The notes under the pieces were generated by a model, which searched no databases, had not been told where the DNA came from, and saw only the letters and a program-made list of their open reading frames with translations. Of a stretch of DNA of 7,152 nucleotides, positions 6,105-7,152 are shown in pieces (the stretch's first letter is position 1; each line of letters begins with the position of its first letter). Source of the stretch: CAXBID01 sp049791475 (GTDB taxonomy: Bacteria; Bacteroidota; Bacteroidia; Flavobacteriales; Flavobacteriaceae). The stretch is taken from positions 1-7,152 of the forward strand of contig JBAQZZ010000274.1 of the NCBI GenBank assembly GCA_049791475.1. The letters are read 5' to 3'. A program made the translations under genes and the position numbers.

Positions 6105-6138
6105 GAGCTGGATGAGGTGAAAGTCTCACGTCCAGCTC
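6105..6138 (+). ncRNA. Domain V of group II intron 3
   Basis: The 34-nt catalytic hairpin begins GAGCTGG, has a GAAA tetraloop and closes with CCAGCTC, fully paired at the base. The AGC triad is at positions 2-4 and pairs with GCU. It starts 24 bases after the maturase stop codon. Confidence 0.92.
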
Positions 6139-6177
6139 TGAAGACGAGGGGAGGATAAATCCAAACCTTAGTTTAAC
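6139..6177 (+). ncRNA. Domain VI of group II intron 3, branch-point A6170
   Basis: The same fold as in intron 1: GACGAGG pairs with CCTT-GTT around bulged A6170, eight bases from the 3' splice site. The distal stem is GGA/TCC instead of GGG/CCC, a compensated change. The last 15 bases are identical to those of intron 1. Confidence 0.87.
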
Positions 6178-6753
6178 AATCCTGCTAAAGGTGGTTTATT
6201 CCGTACAGGAGCTATGAATAGTGGAGATGGTATTGCAGTAGGCTGGTTAGGTCATGCTGTTTTCAAAGATAAAGATGGAAACGAACTATTTGTACGTCGT
6301 ATGCCTACTTTCTTTGAAACATTCCCTGTTATTTTATTAGATAAAGATGGCGTTGTTCGTGCTGATGTTCCATTCCGTCGTGCGGAATCAAAATATAGTA
6401 TTGAGCAGGTCGGTGTTTCCGTTACTTTTTATGGTGGTGAACTTGATGGAGTATCCTTTAGTAATCCCGCTACTGTTAAAAAATATGCTCGTCGATCACA
6501 ATTAGGTGAAATTTTTGAATTTGATCGTTCAACGTTACAATCTGATGGCGTATTCCGTAGTAGTCCACGTGGATGGTTTACATTTGGACATTTAAGTTTT
6601 GCATTATTATTCTTTTTTGGTCATATTTGGCACGGTGCTCGTACAATCTTCCGTGATGTATTTGCTGGTATCGATGAAGGTATTGACGATCAAATTGAAT
6701 TCGGTAGTTTCTTAAAACTAGGTGATACAACAAGTCGTCGTCAATCTGTATAA
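6178..6753 (+). CDS. psbB: psbB exon 4 (CP47, residues 318-508)
   Basis: Starts NPAKGGLFRTGAMNSGDG in phase 0 and runs to TAA at 6751-6753. It contains the rest of the large lumenal loop (FVRRMPTFFETFPV, VPFRRAESKYSIEQVGVSVTFYGGELDG), then GWFTFGHLSFALLFFFGHIWHGARTIFRDVF with chlorophyll ligands His455, His466 and His469 in helix 6, and the stromal tail ending GDTTSRRQSV. The histidines land on their standard numbers, which shows that the three upstream junctions neither add nor lose a residue. The internal ATG at 6214 is Met330, not a start. Sequence and codon use are typical of a functional plastid gene. Confidence 0.97.
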   Translation, partial: NPAKGGLFRTGAMNSGDGIAVGWLGHAVFKDKDGNELFVRRMPTFFETFPVILLDKDGVVRADVPFRRAESKYSIEQVGVSVTFYGGELDGVSFSNPATVKKYARRSQLGEIFEFDRSTLQSDGVFRSSPRGWFTFGHLSFALLFFFGHIWHGARTIFRDVFAGIDEGIDDQIEFGSFLKLGDTTSRRQSV

Positions 6754-6850
6754 AAAATAAATTTAGTATTAATTTATAATGTAACGTTATTAATTTAGAA
6801 TATGAATTAAAATTTAACAATTAACAATTATTTATATTTCTTTTTTATCA

Positions 6851-6879
6851 GCTTTCTGTTTCATAACTAGGAAGAAAGC
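6851..6879 (+). terminator. Hairpin 1 downstream of psbB
   Basis: GCTTTCT (6851-6857) pairs with AGAAAGC (6873-6879) around a 15-base loop that could add a few weak pairs. It is the first GC-containing stem after the psbB stop codon, 98 bases on. It is a modest candidate for the mRNA 3' end. Confidence 0.35.
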
Positions 6880-6926
6880 GAGTTTTAGGTTAGCGATTTG
6901 AATCACGTGACTATCTAAATTAACAG

Positions 6927-6951
6927 TTTTTGTAGTGTAACACCACAAAAA
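6927..6951 (+). terminator. Hairpin 2: probable psbB 3' stem-loop
   Basis: TTTTTGTAGTG (6927-6937) pairs with CACCACAAAAA (6941-6951), 11 positions with one A-C mismatch and loop TAA. A stem of this size 173 bases after a stop codon fits the 3' stabilising structures of plastid mRNAs. Confidence 0.5.
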
Positions 6952-6958
6952 TTTATAA

Positions 6959-7011
6959 TTTACTAACTTTGCACTTGTACCTTTATCGGGTCTAAGTGCA
7001 AAATTAGTAAA
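6959..7011 (+). terminator. Hairpin 3: 18-bp inverted repeat
   Basis: The arm at 6959-6976 and the arm at 6994-7011 are complementary at 17 of 18 positions, with one mismatch, around a 17-base loop that itself holds ACC/GGT. This is among the most stable structures in the window and is followed by AATTTT. It could end psbB transcripts or, being symmetric, a convergent transcript from the right. Confidence 0.5.
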
Positions 7012-7038
7012 AATTTTACGCCTATAAAACCAATAAAC

Positions 7039-7060
7039 TTTTTTTCATAAATGAAAAAAA
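7039..7060. repeat. Hairpin 4: A/T inverted repeat
   Basis: TTTTTTTCAT (7039-7048) is the exact complement of ATGAAAAAAA (7051-7060), giving nine to ten pairs with a very short loop. It is low in complexity and weak. Confidence 0.5.
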
Positions 7061-7068
7061 CTTTTTAC

Positions 7069-7139
7069 AAAAAAGCTAATAAATTAGCTACGCCACCCAG
7101 AGCAAAATAAATTAGCATAGCTAATTTATTAGCTTTTTT
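7069..7139. repeat. Hairpin 5: 22-bp perfect inverted repeat with nested palindromes
   Basis: The arms 7069-7090 and 7118-7139 are perfectly complementary over 22 bases, and the 3' arm ends in TTTTTT. Each arm contains its own palindrome built on GCTAAT/ATTAGC, and an alternative 11-bp stem forms between 7106-7116 and 7120-7130 with loop ATA. The long stem plus T run looks like a bidirectional terminator, or a dispersed palindromic repeat. Confidence 0.6.
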
Positions 7140-7152
7140 AAAATAAAAAAGT

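Larger units (their letters stand above)
3802..6177 (+). mobile_element. Group II intron 3 of psbB with maturase gene
   Basis: The 2376-nt intron begins with the canonical GTGCGACTTG and ends TTTAAC. Domains I-III occupy about 3802-4360, domain IV holds the protein gene (4362-6080), domain V is 6105-6138 and domain VI 6139-6177 with branch-point A6170. EBS1 and EBS2 pair with the 3' end of exon 3. The layout and the intact protein are those of a complete retroelement that can splice and, in principle, retrohome. It is the likely relative or source of intron 1. Chloroplast-like group IIB is the probable class, judged from the 5' string and domain V. Confidence 0.95.
6754..7152. other. Region downstream of psbB without genes
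   Basis: No ORF here matches psbT, psbN or psbH, which commonly follow psbB in green plastids, and no tRNA is recognisable. The 399 bases are AT-rich and contain five consecutive inverted repeats (listed separately), most of them perfect or with one mismatch. One or more probably form the psbB mRNA 3' end; the others may belong to a gene to the right or be dispersed repeats. Confidence 0.7.

Noticed and set aside
6760..6800. AT-only imperfect palindrome around TAACGTTA just after psbB
   Set aside because: The stem is short, mismatched and nearly all A/T, no better than expected by chance here.

Overview
This window is green-algal-type chloroplast DNA. It is very AT-rich, uses the standard code with strong A/T third-position bias, and encodes photosystem proteins interrupted by self-splicing introns. 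A core chlorophyte (Ulvophyceae, Chlorophyceae or Trebouxiophyceae) is the best guess, inferred from intron load and divergent gene order; the sequence does not fix the class.

Layout, all on the + strand. psaJ (98-223) is complete. After a 460-base AT-rich spacer comes psbB, split into four exons: 684-895, 1632-2019, 3451-3801 and 6178-6753. Joined, they give 1527 nt, which is 508 codons plus stop, the usual length of CP47. The chlorophyll-ligand histidines 9, 23, 26, 201, 202, 216, 455, 466 and 469 fall at their expected numbers, which independently supports every splice junction. The last 399 bases hold a series of hairpins and no gene; psbT, the usual downstream neighbour of psbB, is not there.

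The three introns belong to two ribozyme classes. Intron 1 (896-1631) is a 736-nt group II intron without an ORF. Intron 2 (2020-3450) is a group I intron with a two-motif LAGLIDADG endonuclease gene whose ends are built into the ribozyme core. Intron 3 (3802-6177) is a 2376-nt group II intron encoding a full reverse transcriptase/maturase/HNH protein. P1, P2, P3, P4 and P7 of the group I intron, and EBS1-IBS1, EBS2-IBS2, domain V and domain VI of both group II introns, can be paired by eye.

The main observation is that the two group II introns are close relatives: domain VI is 36/39 identical and domain V 29/34, with compensatory changes, yet each has different EBS1 and EBS2 sequences matching its own psbB exon. 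This looks like one intron family that spread to a second site in the same gene and was retargeted, with one copy now lacking an ORF. The single intron-encoded maturase could serve both introns in trans. Correct CP47 synthesis therefore depends on three splicing events and probably on at least one intron-encoded protein.
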